DNA of 64,000 nucleotides, from the NCBI GenBank assembly GCA_024364735.1, contig JAGFNQ010009990.1, positions 124,001 to 188,000 on the forward strand, in the 5' to 3' direction. Position 1 is the first letter of the stretch. Each line of letters opens with the position of its first letter. Position numbers and translations under genes: made by a program. This DNA comes from Boesenbergia rotunda (taxonomy: Eukaryota > Streptophyta > Magnoliopsida > Zingiberales > Zingiberaceae). Below are positions 13,052-25,000 of this stretch, in pieces. Under the pieces are notes generated by a model, which searched no databases, was not told the origin of the DNA, and worked only from the letters and a program-made list of their open reading frames with translations.

Positions 13052-16000
13052 TTTCTTAACGAACACGTTCGCGAGTTTCTTAACCAATACTTTCGCAAGC
13101 CTCTAAACGAACATATTCGCGAGCTCAGGAACCAAATATCGTTAAGCTTGTGCATGGCTTGATAATTTTTTGAGCTTGAAATCATGCTCGAGCTCGGCTT
13201 GAACGAACTTGAAAGAAATTTATTTCGAACCGAGACCTTAATAGCTCAAGAGCACATTGGCTCATTTACACCCCTGTATATAGTTTTGAAATGGTTTATC
13301 TTCCGCAGATGTAATTGCAATTAGAGATTTTTCTCTTCTTTGTTAACCATTTAGTGTCATTGTGTGATTTTCTGCTTTCTAATGTGAACATCTATCTGTG
13401 GAGTGTTCTAGAATTTTCATTCTTTTTTGGATCGTTCTTGCATTCCTCTAGCTTAATCATCTTCCATACTTTGCTTTTTTTTTTTTGCAGTTGACTGTGT
13501 TGACCGTCTACATATTTCTTTATGGAAGAGCTTATTTGGTTAGTTTCTTTACTTTTTAAAATATCTATTAAATGAGTTTGTAAATGATAAGTATTTAAAT
13601 TCAAAGAACTCCAGTAGTTTTATAATCTTTGGATGATAAAATTGTTAAACAAAAAATATTGTAATTGAGATTTTATAGAAATTGCACTTTTTACCATATG
13701 TTTCCTGAACTTTTTTTATCTTCAACATTTTACGTGGCATATTATTTCATCTTCAGATATTGTCAAATAATGGCTACTATATTAGATTTGCTGTATTTTA
13801 TCTTTCCTTAGTAATGAAAATATGCAATCTCAATAACATGAATCTAAAAAGCTTAAAGTATGTAATTTTTTGCAATGGTTGTCAAATGATATCAAAACAC
13901 ATGGCATACAACTATATCTGACCTTGCCAAAAAACAACTATATCATAATTTTCTTTTACTGAAAGATTTTTGCAGATTGATTGCATGATGCAATAAGATC
14001 ATGATTGGAGACGAACACAATAAAGTTGTCTGGTTGTCGGCTGCATTTTTATTAGAGTAATTATGGAGCTATTATGGAACTATTTTTGTTACTTGTGTTT
14101 AGTTCAATTTTCTCAAATTAGCATAGTCTAGGCTGAACAGAGTAAATAATAAATGCATAGTGAATTTAAATTTGATTTGACTATTTCCTAGAATTCAATA
14201 TATGATTAGATTAAAGATTGTTCTTGTTGATAATGAAGATATCTGCATTAGGTGCACTAAGTAAAATATAATCCTAATCAATTTTTAGTTAGAATGGTCA
14301 TAGATTTGCCCGTTAGTGACAAAAGGTGCCTTAGTATAGTTGGTAACTAAACTATTGTAAGGTAAAATATGATATGCTAGAAGCTTTTTGTCTGATTTTT
14401 GAAGACTTGAATTCTTCTTGTTAATGAATCTAGCTTCCACTTGCAATAATCTTTTTGGTTATAACTGGATAGAAAGAAATAGATCTGATGATATTAAAAA
14501 CAGCTTCCAGAGTAGTCGGCTGAATCAATTCAAAATGATTGAAAATTATTTCTTTCTTACATTATCTTACATCTTGGTGTAATTTTTCATCTTTTAAATA
14601 TAGTGACCAGATTTTTGTAAGACATTTGACTTTGAGATTCCCAATGAACTTGGAATATCTAATGGTATAAAAATGCCTATTCTCCCAGGAATGCAAGTCC
14701 AAATACCGTTCAATCAACTATATATGGTTAGACAAATTATATCTTTTTATTAAATTGGAGCAAAGATGATATCACTCACCCTAAGCGGCCCAATATCGCC
14801 GACCCCACGGCTAGATACAGACATGTAAATCATGGAGGCATTTTGCCTTAGCGCAACAACCCTTGCATAGGGGAGGTGAGACACCCAACGAGATATTTTG
14901 CATCCGTTGGGAATTGACCTTAAGATCTATTGAGCAAACACCCATATAGGTATTAACTGAGCTAATCCATGGGGGCAATCTTTTTGTTGAATTGATTTAA
15001 CACATGAAAGAGAGAGGCACTGATATGATCGAGTTCAATCATATATGGAGGTAAAATAAAGTGGTTTGCTTGAGGAATGACTCTTCTGAGTTATCTGCAT
15101 GAGATCAAATATATGATGTGCCACTTTGAATTTGTTGCAAGGATAAAACAATTCCCACAAAGTTTATGAACTTTTACTACTATTTCTACTATACCATAAA
15201 CATAGTTTCTTTGATATCGATGGTAGTAGAGATGCACCATCATGGTAGAAATAAGAAAAAGAAGGCTAGAATAATATACACCGCTAGATTCCTAGTTCCT
15301 GAAGGTGCTTTGTTTCAATTAGATCGTGTAATTAATATCAATTTCTTTATGAGTTATCATTTTTGGCAAATTCTAATTGGTTTGTGTCAGATTTCACCAT
15401 ATGGAAAGCAGTAAAAATGGCGTTATAACTAGGGAGGAATATTTGAGTCAAACAAGAAATCACCTCTTATATTATTAGAAGAGATGTGACATTTTCTAAA
15501 CCTTGGAGCATCCATATCAGATTCCCCATCTAAAATATAAAATTTAGAATAAAAAACTATTTTATTTAAATTTAAATATCCATTTTTCACTATCCAATAT
15601 ATCAGCTTCCCTATAATTTACCATATCTTTATTTTTTTATTATTTCTCTCTTCTCTATATTATTATTATTATTATTATTATTATGAGAAAGTACAAGTTC
15701 TTGATCAACGATCAAGTGATCCCAAACCCAATGCGAAATTCGTCGATAAATGCCAAAAAAAACCCTAGAGAAAGAAAATAAAAACTCAGAATGCTCTTCC
15801 ACTGATGGTTGTTGTTCCACGGATGGTTGTCATTCTGTAAAAACCAGAGAAAAAAAGTGTGAGAGGTTTTAAGAAACGAGAGTTAAGCAGTGATGAAGAA
15901 ACGGGCGTTGAGCAGAGAAGAAGAAACGGCAAATGAGGAAGTGAGAAGTAGAATTAAAAGGGAATATTTTAATATTTAAGGAATTAAATCCATTCTCTAA

Positions 16001-19000
16001 ATTTAGATAAGTATTGTTCATCTAATCTAAATTTAAGGAATGGATAGGGTAGCTGATGTAACAGATTTTTTAATATAAAATGTAAAATTTAGGGTAAAAT
16101 ATTTATTTAGGGAATCTGATGTGGATGAAGGTTTGAAATATTGAGCTCTACAGGAATTTCTATGTTAACCAGAATGGTACAGTTTTAGTTGGCACCATAC
16201 TGTGCAATGATAGTATTGATATTAATTTTTATATAATCCCATTCTCTTTATAATTGAATGGATAGTAATTTTGATACAATCCCACCTAATTATTAATTAA
16301 ATAGATATTTTTTATAACTAAATAATCTCATATCTCAATTTATATCTTATTATTGATATGTATACAATAATTATAAAAGTAACATATTTTTATCAAAATT
16401 TAATAAATAATTAAAGTTATATATTTAATATATATAATTGCATCATATAACTTAGTTTATATAATTAATTTCTTTTATATAATGTATACTGTAATCAAAC
16501 ATATTCATCAGATTATATAATTATAGCATATAATTAAAATATACAATTTAAATTCACCCAGGTATGCATTCTCCTCTATACTTTTGAGTCTTGCAACATC
16601 TTCCTCACCTCTTCTCTGCAATAAGATTACATCTCGTGCTTCATAGATTGAATTATTTTAAATTTGTTATGTCTCTGATCATGCCGACTGAGGTAGCCTT
16701 TGACGCTGCTTAGCACATTAAACGAGGGTTATGTTGTTCTAGTACATGCAATATAGGTAATCTACCTTGTCCCATCTAATATAAATTAATTATCAAATTG
16801 GTGACTTGTCTTTGCCGAGTGACATATTTTGAAATTTCATCCTTCACTAAACCTAAAATTCTAATTGTATTTAAATCAAATGAAAAAGCTTTTGTTGAAG
16901 GATTAGATGAATCAATTAGTAGCAACAACGAATTTCTCAAACATGAATGCAACATGCATATTTCTACCCAAACATTTCATATTGATGTGCTAATGCACAA
17001 CATATTTAGTACAATATAAACATCATAACAATAATAACAACAACAACAATAACCAAGTCTTATCTCACTAAGTGAGGTCGGCTATATGGATCCTCTTGCG
17101 CAATTAGGCTTTATCCCTTAATATATTATGATATATATTTAAATAAATTTTATCCTATTTTATCATTACTAATCAAGTCTTCTTTGGTCTTCGTCTTCTT
17201 TATTTAATGTGTTAATTTATCATTGTTTCACATTACCTAATTAGAGCATTTATTGGTAATCTGAGTATATCGTCTCTCGTAGTTTTCCTTCAATAACTAT
17301 AACTTTGATTTTCTCTCCGATGTTCTCTATCTCTTATCCACCCATCTTTTTATATTTGTACATCTACCTTACCATCCTCAATTCAACTATTATTTTTTAC
17401 TTATGTACTCGAGTTATAATCCAAAATTTAATTCTATATAAATAGCAGCCTATTCGTTGTTTTATAGATTTTTTTTAAGTATTAAAGGTACCTTACGATC
17501 ACAAAGAACATCTGATAGTCTCACCCATTATAACCATCCTACTTCTATTATATGTAAAACAATTTTAAAAATGATCCTAAATACTTAAAGCTCTTATGTT
17601 GCACGTCATTTCTTATCTTAACATTTGCCTTACTATGCCTAAATTGCCTTTACTCTACTAAGACTAAAATCTTTCACTTCGAATATTTCATATAAGATTC
17701 AAGCTTAATACTTACTTTTTCATGTATCTTATCTACTAAAACAATATCTACAAATAACATTACTATGGTAATGTGCTTTTTGGATATGTTTAGGGAGTTC
17801 ATTCATGATTAGTGAGAAAAAGGAATTATGGTTGTTTTTTGATGTAACGTTGGTGCTCTGATTAGTTTTGATGTGATCAACAAGTTAAGTTAGGTCCTGT
17901 TGGTTTTGATCCCTCCGTCAAAGTGTGCAGGAACATAGGAGCGGAGGAAATCGAGCGTAAGAAGTAGTGGACTAGAGGGATTGCATGGGGAAGTGACCGA
18001 CGGGCTCGGTGCATCCGAGGGATGCGGAAACTGTGGAAGAGTACATCGGTGGAGCGAGAAGGACGTGCGCAATGTCCGAGGGACGAGAAGCCGGAAGGAA
18101 GGACGCTCGAGGGTCGAAAGGTCGGAGTCAGGTTCGGGTGAGCCTAACTCTGGTTGGCCAGAAATCACCCAAGAAGACCGAAAGTTACGCTGGAGAGTGG
18201 TCAGCGGTTGTTGACCAAAAGACCCACTCTCGGGCGCCCGTAAGCATACGTGCGCTTGGGCTCTCGGGCGCCCTAGCACTAGGCGCCCGAGCACTCGGCA
18301 CCCCTGTTCATACAGGCGCCCGAGAGGTTGTTTTTAGCCGTTTGCGAACGTTGCTCTTTGGATAACTATCAAGCCACGTGTCAAGCGGCCAAGAGCACTC
18401 GGACGCCTTATAAGTGCCACGTCATCAAACAGATAACTCTGACCGGGGCTATAAATAGGCCCCTAGAGCTCAGTTTCAATGATCCATCAATTGCATACAA
18501 TTCAGTTATTATTTTCCTCTGTCTTGTGTTTCAAAGTCTGTAAAAGGCTTCTCCGTCAGAAGGAGATTTTGATAGTGAGCTTCAGTCGTCTTGGATTAGC
18601 GACTACCTAGGTTGCAACCAAGTAAATCTCTAGCCTTTTACTAGTTTAATTAGTTTATGTTTGTTTTAACTGATTATTGCTACTAATCTGATTTCTTCGT
18701 GAGACCGCACAAAAGATTAGTTTTCATTTTATAGCGGCAATTCACACCCCCCCCCCCCCCTGCCGGTCCACCTCGACCCGACAAGTGGTATCAGAGCCAG
18801 GACGCCACCGAAGGACTAACCGCCAACTGCAGCAAATTTTAAAGAATGGTTGAGGGGGAGCTCGCAGCATGGAAAAGAAAAATGAAGATATTTTTTACTA
18901 CTGATTACGAATTATTACTAACAATGAAAAATGGTTTTTCAGCTCCAAAAGATAACGAAGGAAAAATCAAGGAACCTGACTCCTGGAACAAAAAGGAGTA

Positions 19001-22000
19001 AGCTGACGCAATATCAAACGGAAAGGCGGAATTCCATTTGCTGACCATCCTCCCCGAACAAGATATCAATCGAATCAGGAAGTACAACTCGGCAAAGGAA
19101 CTTTGGGAAAAGTTCCTGGAATTGCACAATGACACCTCGGAGGCAAAACTGGCGCGATGAGACATCCTACGAAGCCAGCTTACCAATCTCTGAATGGAAG
19201 ACGGACAGTCAGTTGCTCAACTGCACACCAAGGTAAAAGAACTAATCACGAGCCTTGAGAATCTCGGAGAAAAGGTATCAATTCGCGACGCTCAACGGTA
19301 TGCATTAAATGCCTTTCCGAGAATCCCAGATTGGATCTCAGAAATCGATGCATATTTTATTTTAAAAGATCTTGAGGTAAGTACTCTAGAACAACTGTTT
19401 TCGGTTTTAGAGCTTCACGAATCTCGGTGTGTAGCGAAGAATAGGAAAACGGATAATGTCGCTCTAAATGCGAGAAGAAACCAGGTAGTGGAGGAGTCGT
19501 CAACGGATGATGAAAATACGACGGAGATGGTAAACAATCTTAAAAGTTTTTGTAAAAGGGCTAATAAATTTTCTAAGTCTCAGGGTAAAAGACGATCTCC
19601 GAAGAAGCGTACAGTCCGATGCTATAACTGTAAAGAGGAGGGTCATCTAAAAGACCAGTGTCCCAAACTTAAGAACCAGCCAAAGAAGAAGAAGGCGCTG
19701 AAAGCCACCTGGGACGAGACCTCATCCGATGAATTGGAAGCCGAAGAATACGCTGGACTTGCGCTGATGGCAAATCATCAAGAGTAAAGCACTGAAGAAG
19801 GGGGAGCTATGCCAGAAGAAACCAGCGACGAAGTGGGAGACCCTCTTTTCGAAAGCGACCTAGTAAGTGAGGTATGTTTCCTCCCTCACGAAACTGTACT
19901 CAGGTATAAAAGCAATGCTTAAAGGTAATCTTAAATTAGAAAAAGAGAATAAAAATTAAAAATAAAATTGACTAATGAATGTTCTTTTGATGTTTTCGAT
20001 AAACTGAAAAATCAAAAAATATTAGTTTGAGAAATTTAGTTAAAAAATTAGAATTTGATATTGCATGTTTATGCCGAAAGAAAAACAGTTATCCTGATAA
20101 TCTGAACTGGTATATTAAAAATCACAGCGGCCAACTTAGAAAAGTATCTAAGAACTATATTTTTGCAATATTTTTAATTAACCCTGTAGATAGGAACTTA
20201 TTTTGGGTTCCTATGTCTTTACTGAATTAAATTTCAGTCATTATATGTTTTAGTGCTAACAATTTTTTTTAACAAATTATTTACTGTTTTTGAAAAATGA
20301 ATAGCAGTGAAATTTTAAATTGATAAAATTATATTCATATTTTTTTCTCAATACATAAATATTTTCTTTACTTACTGTGAATTTTTGAGATTTTTCTGAT
20401 TATTTTTCAAATTTTCACAATTTTACGTTCTAATTCAAATTTTAAATTTTAAAAATAAATAAAAAATTTATTTTCCCAGATCCAATTTTTTCGAATCTAG
20501 ATATGATCAGTAGACCCTAAGTAAAATTTTCCTCGAATTTTTTGAAGTTTTTTTGAATTTTAAATAATCATTCTTCAAATATTTTCCTCAATCGGTATTT
20601 GATTTGTTTTCGGACAGAAAATGTTTATACAAGCTCAAAACTCTATTTCCCACTTATACAAAAATTTTCAGATTTTTCTAACATGTTTTCGACTCTTTAT
20701 GAATTTTTTTATTAAAATTTGATTTTTAATTTTAAATTTTGATAGAAAATTATTTTTTATCAAATCTGAATTTTCTAGATCTACTCTTTCTCTATTCACT
20801 TTTAGGAAATTTTCTCCAATTTTTTTTTCTTTCCCTAGCTTTTGATTTGTCCCATTTTTTTTTTTGTTGTGATCAAAGGGAGAGAGTAGCTTCAGTTTAA
20901 GGGGAGGTTGTGGTGTTTTAATTTGCAAACTTCTCTTTCATGTTTAATGTTTTAATTTGCAAACATCTCTTTCATGTTTATTGTTTTAATTTGCAAATAA
21001 TTTTTTCATGCTTAGTGTTATTTCTTTTAGTTTAACCCTAACTTTATTTGTTTTAGTTTAATCGTAACTGAACTTGGGTTGATGCGCATCAAGAAGAGGG
21101 AGATTATTGGTGCCCTGATTAGTTTTGATGTGATCAACCAAGTTAAGTTAGATCCTGTTGGTTTTGATCCCTCTGTCAAAGTGTGCAGGAACTTAGTGTT
21201 GGGGCAATCTATGGTCCGGAGTGACCATGTGTTTTGATGTTTGGGCAAAGGGTTTAAGTTAGGTTTACCCTTGTGATCTAATATGTGTATTTGAGTGTGC
21301 AGGATTGCAGGTTACACATATTGACTTAGTTGGACGGCTTCGGTACGGTGATGGGTGGCATGGAGACAAGCTGGAGGCTTGTGTGCACCCGAGGGACCAT
21401 GGATAGCATGGATGATGAGCCGAGGGGCACGGACTTCGAGGCATGCGTGAAGGATGACATGGAGGCAAGCTGGAGGCTTGTGTGCATCCCAGGGACGAGA
21501 GTCGAAGACGAAGAGGGCGCGAAAGCAACAGTCAAGGCTGCTGGTGAAGAGTTAGCTGAGTCATGAAGGGACGAGAGCCGAGGAAAGATAACTCCAAGGG
21601 CAAGCCGGGAAGTGGACTTTAAAGGGCACACATGAAGGGTGGCATGGAGGCAAGCCGAGGGCTTACGTGCGCATCTGAGGGACGATAGCCGGTGGAAGAG
21701 GACTTTAAGGGGCAAGCCAAGGGAGTGGACTTGAAGGCACATATGGAGGAGGGTCGTTGGAGTGAGGAAGAGTGGTTGTGTAAGCTGGGCAGTCGACTGG
21801 GAATATAACAGTCGACTGTCAGCAAGACTCGAAACTCACTGAATGTTTCTGACCCTGGACTAGTCGACTGCCTTGGGAGCAGTCGACTGGTAGCGGCTGG
21901 TTGAGTAGGCTGAAAATTCGAACGTTGAGCTACAACGGTCGAATTTCAGTGGGACAGTCGACTGCTCTAGGAGCAGTCGACTGGTAGGGTGTTTTCCAGC

Positions 22001-25000
22001 CTTGAGCTTTATTTAAAGAGGCTCGGGTTTGACTGTAAACCTCTGACGAAACAGGCTTAGTTAGAGCTTGTTAGTAGTCTGTAAAGCTCAGAAGTGTGTT
22101 CAAGGTTGTGGCGAGGTTTTTCCACCCACAAGGAGCTACGTGAGCTAGCCAGAGGGCATCCGGGGAGTGATCCGCCGAAGGATCGAGGGATCGTCCACCT
22201 TACGGACTGCCGTGGAGTAGGAGCATCATCTCCGAACCATGTAAATCTGGTGGTGTTAACATTGTTTAGTTGTTAGTTTTGTTTTATTGTATTTCCGCTT
22301 GCGCACTAACAACGTAGGTAGAGAAGAAAATCGAAAATTGCTATTCAGCCCCCCCAGTAAGCCGTCAACGATCTAACACTTAGGAGTGGAGGAAGTCGAG
22401 CGTAAGACGTAGTGGATGAGAAGGATTGCACGGGGATATGAGCCGACGGGCTCAGTGCATCCGAGGGGCGCGGAAACTATGGAAGAGTACACCGGTGGAG
22501 CGAGAAGGACGTGCGCGACGTCTGAGGGACGAGAAGCCGGAAGGAAGGACGCTCGAGGGGCGAAAAGTCGGAGTCAGGTTCGGTTGAGCCTAACTCTGGT
22601 TGGCCAGAAATCACCCAAGAAGACCGGAAGTTACGCTGGAGAGTGGTCAGCGGTTGCTGACCAAAAGACCCACTCTTGGGCGCCCGTAAGCATACGGGCG
22701 CTTGGGCTCTCGGGCGCCCTAGCACTAGGCGCCCGAGCACTCGGCACCCCTGTTCATACAGCGCCCGAGAGGTTATTTTTAGTCGTTTGCGAACGTTGCT
22801 CTTTGGATAACTATCAGGCCACGTGTCAAGCACCCAAGAGCACTCGGCGCCTTATAAGTGTCACGTCATCAAACAGATAACTCTGACCGGGGCTATAAAT
22901 ATGCCCCTAGAGCTCAGTTTTAATGATCCATCAACTACATACAATTCAGTTATTAGTTTTCCTCTGTCTTGTGCTTCAAAGTCTGTAAAAGGCTTCTCCG
23001 CCAGAAGGAGATTTTGATAGTGAGCTTTAGTCGTCTTGGATTAGCAACCACCTAGGTTGCAACCAAGTAAATCTCTAGCCTTTTACTAGTTTAATTAGTT
23101 TATGTTTGTTTTAACTGATTATTGCAACTAATCTGATTTCTTCGTGAGACCGCACAAAAGATTGGTTTTTATTTTACAGTGGAAATAACCCCCTCCCCCC
23201 CTCTTGCCGGTCCACCTCGACCCGACAGTAACCTTGTCTTTATATCAATCTGCCTAGAGTCTTTACTTATATATATATATTGTTTCAATATACGCTACAT
23301 TAACACCTTTTTATTTTATAATTCTCCACATAATTTTCTTCGGAGCTATCATAATTTTTTTTAGGTCGATGAATATAATGTGTAAGTTGTGCTTTTTTCG
23401 ATATTTTTTATTTAGTTACCTTTGAAGATGTATGCTATGATTGTCGATCTATTAGGCATAAATTCAAAGGATTTTTAGTCATTGTGATCTTCTTAGTCTT
23501 TTTTTTATTACTCGTTTCCAAGGAACAATCTAATATTAGTACAATAGTTTGATGGATTCATTCGTAGAACATACGTCTGTGTTTGACACTTGCTGACAAT
23601 CTAATACAACCTTCAACCTTTTTCATTCAAGCTTGTTACTGACATTGATGGATTTTAAATTACCTATCGGACCAATATTCACATAAAATTACCTATCAAA
23701 CTATCTATAGCAATAACTACTTGCTCACAAAAATAAGTATCACTATCCTGCAATTCACCTATGAAAGATGCTCATGAGTTTACTCTTGAACCATTTTCTC
23801 CAAGTTGATATAAAGGGATTAAAGAACCAAGAGCATGGTTCCAATGTTGAGCTGTGTTGGAGTTTTGAACTTTGATAGGAATGAAAGTATAATTTTGCTA
23901 CCATGCTGACATATGGTGATGGTAGTGATTTGGAGGGGAAGAAGGAATGGGATGACGAAGAAGGAAATGAAGTGAAAATAACTATATAAGAGCAAGGTTT
24001 AAATAACTTTCCATGTCACAAGAGTATAACTAGCATAACTAGAATTCATATTGGCGTATATCATACCACGCCAATGGGTGTTAAGTGTCAGCGTAACACA
24101 TTCATTGGTGGCATGATTGACATTGACAATTTAAGAGATTACTTATGTTGATTAATATCTAATTTTGATGATTTAATGGACTGTTCATTTTGACCATACG
24201 CTTGACACCGTAAAAGATTTCATATCATGGCCAAGGGTGAGGAAAATAATTCAGCAAGTCTAAAGTGAGCTGAAACTAATAATCAAACATGAAGGAAATC
24301 TCAATAAGAAAATCATATGTTTCCTAAAGCAAGTAGAAGTAGCATAAAAGTTATTGAGCAACAGTAGTTTCAGATGATTGATCTTCATACACACCTCACA
24401 CAAATCAAAAAGTAGCAGTTAAGAGATATGCAATATCTAGTGATTACATATAACAAGTTGGAGGCTTACAAATACCATACAACTTAGTAGGGGCATACAT
24501 AATATGTAGCAAAGACAAATAATATTCATGGGATATCATATTAGACATGTTCCCACGTCTTGAAACTTCGGAGTCCATGTCTGAACAAGGATGGGACAAA
24601 CAAATAAACCTGACATCTATATGTAATCAGGTAATAAAGTTGAGAGATGTCTTCTGCAATTTACATGTAATATTTGATTTTGCAATACCTTTTTTGCCAA
24701 CATGGGGGAGTATCCTATGAGCAAACAATATCAAATGCAGATGTTTAAAGTCAGAATATTAAAGGATTCTATTAACCACAACAATAAACTTATTATAGTG
24801 TCAGACAAAAAAAAATAGAATTCTAAGATAATTAAGTTCTGGGACAGTAAGCCACATTTAAGTGATCAATATAATAGAGATTAAAAAAAACTAAAAATTA
24901 CACGAAATATAGAGATAAGTAAGTTAATTTAGTAATCAAAAGCTATTGGTTTCACTGTATTTTGATAATTACATGAGAGAGAATTAAATATGTTAATTCA

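Larger units (their letters stand above)
7873..13490 (+). other. intron b/c (5.6 kb), carries several repeats
   Basis: The intron is GTATGT...TTTGCAG. It holds an AT microsatellite (8431-8452), a SINE-like insert (9079-9259), a copia RT/RNase H remnant (11450-12030) and a hAT-like MITE (12779-13275). Sequence around 9535-9900 resembles the copia LTR at 11812 (shared 'ggagatgttt', 'agaagatttgcatgcagagaa'-like stretch), so it may be that element's 5' LTR. The rest is AT-rich and unassigned. Confidence 0.8.
17849..23227 (+). mobile_element. LTR element A: gag-only, non-autonomous
   Basis: Flanked by a perfect 5-bp duplication GTAAC (17844-17848, 23228-23232). Parts: 5' LTR 17849-18783 (935 bp), primer-binding site 18786-18797, gag 18846-19787, about 1.3 kb of AT-rich non-coding sequence, polypurine tract AAGAAGAGGGAGAT (21091-21104), and 3' LTR 21105-23227 (936 bp after removing the nested solo LTR and its duplication). 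No protease, integrase, RT or RNase H is present, and the internal region (2.3 kb) has no room for them. This layout matches the plant class called TR-GAG. The terminal TG is mutated at both LTR starts. Confidence 0.85.

Noticed and set aside
17890..18365. Overlapping Arg/Pro-rich frames of 77-134 residues on both strands (also 22416-22880, 44703-45122, 50094-50526)
   Set aside because: They lie inside the LTRs of elements A and B, repeat in every LTR copy, and are open on both strands because of GC bias. LTRs are not expected to code.
21326..21825. Frames of 68-138 residues in the solo LTR
   Set aside because: They come from the repeated 'gaggcaagc..gaggcttgtgtgcatc' units of the LTR; no domain, and disrupted in the related LTR at 60286.
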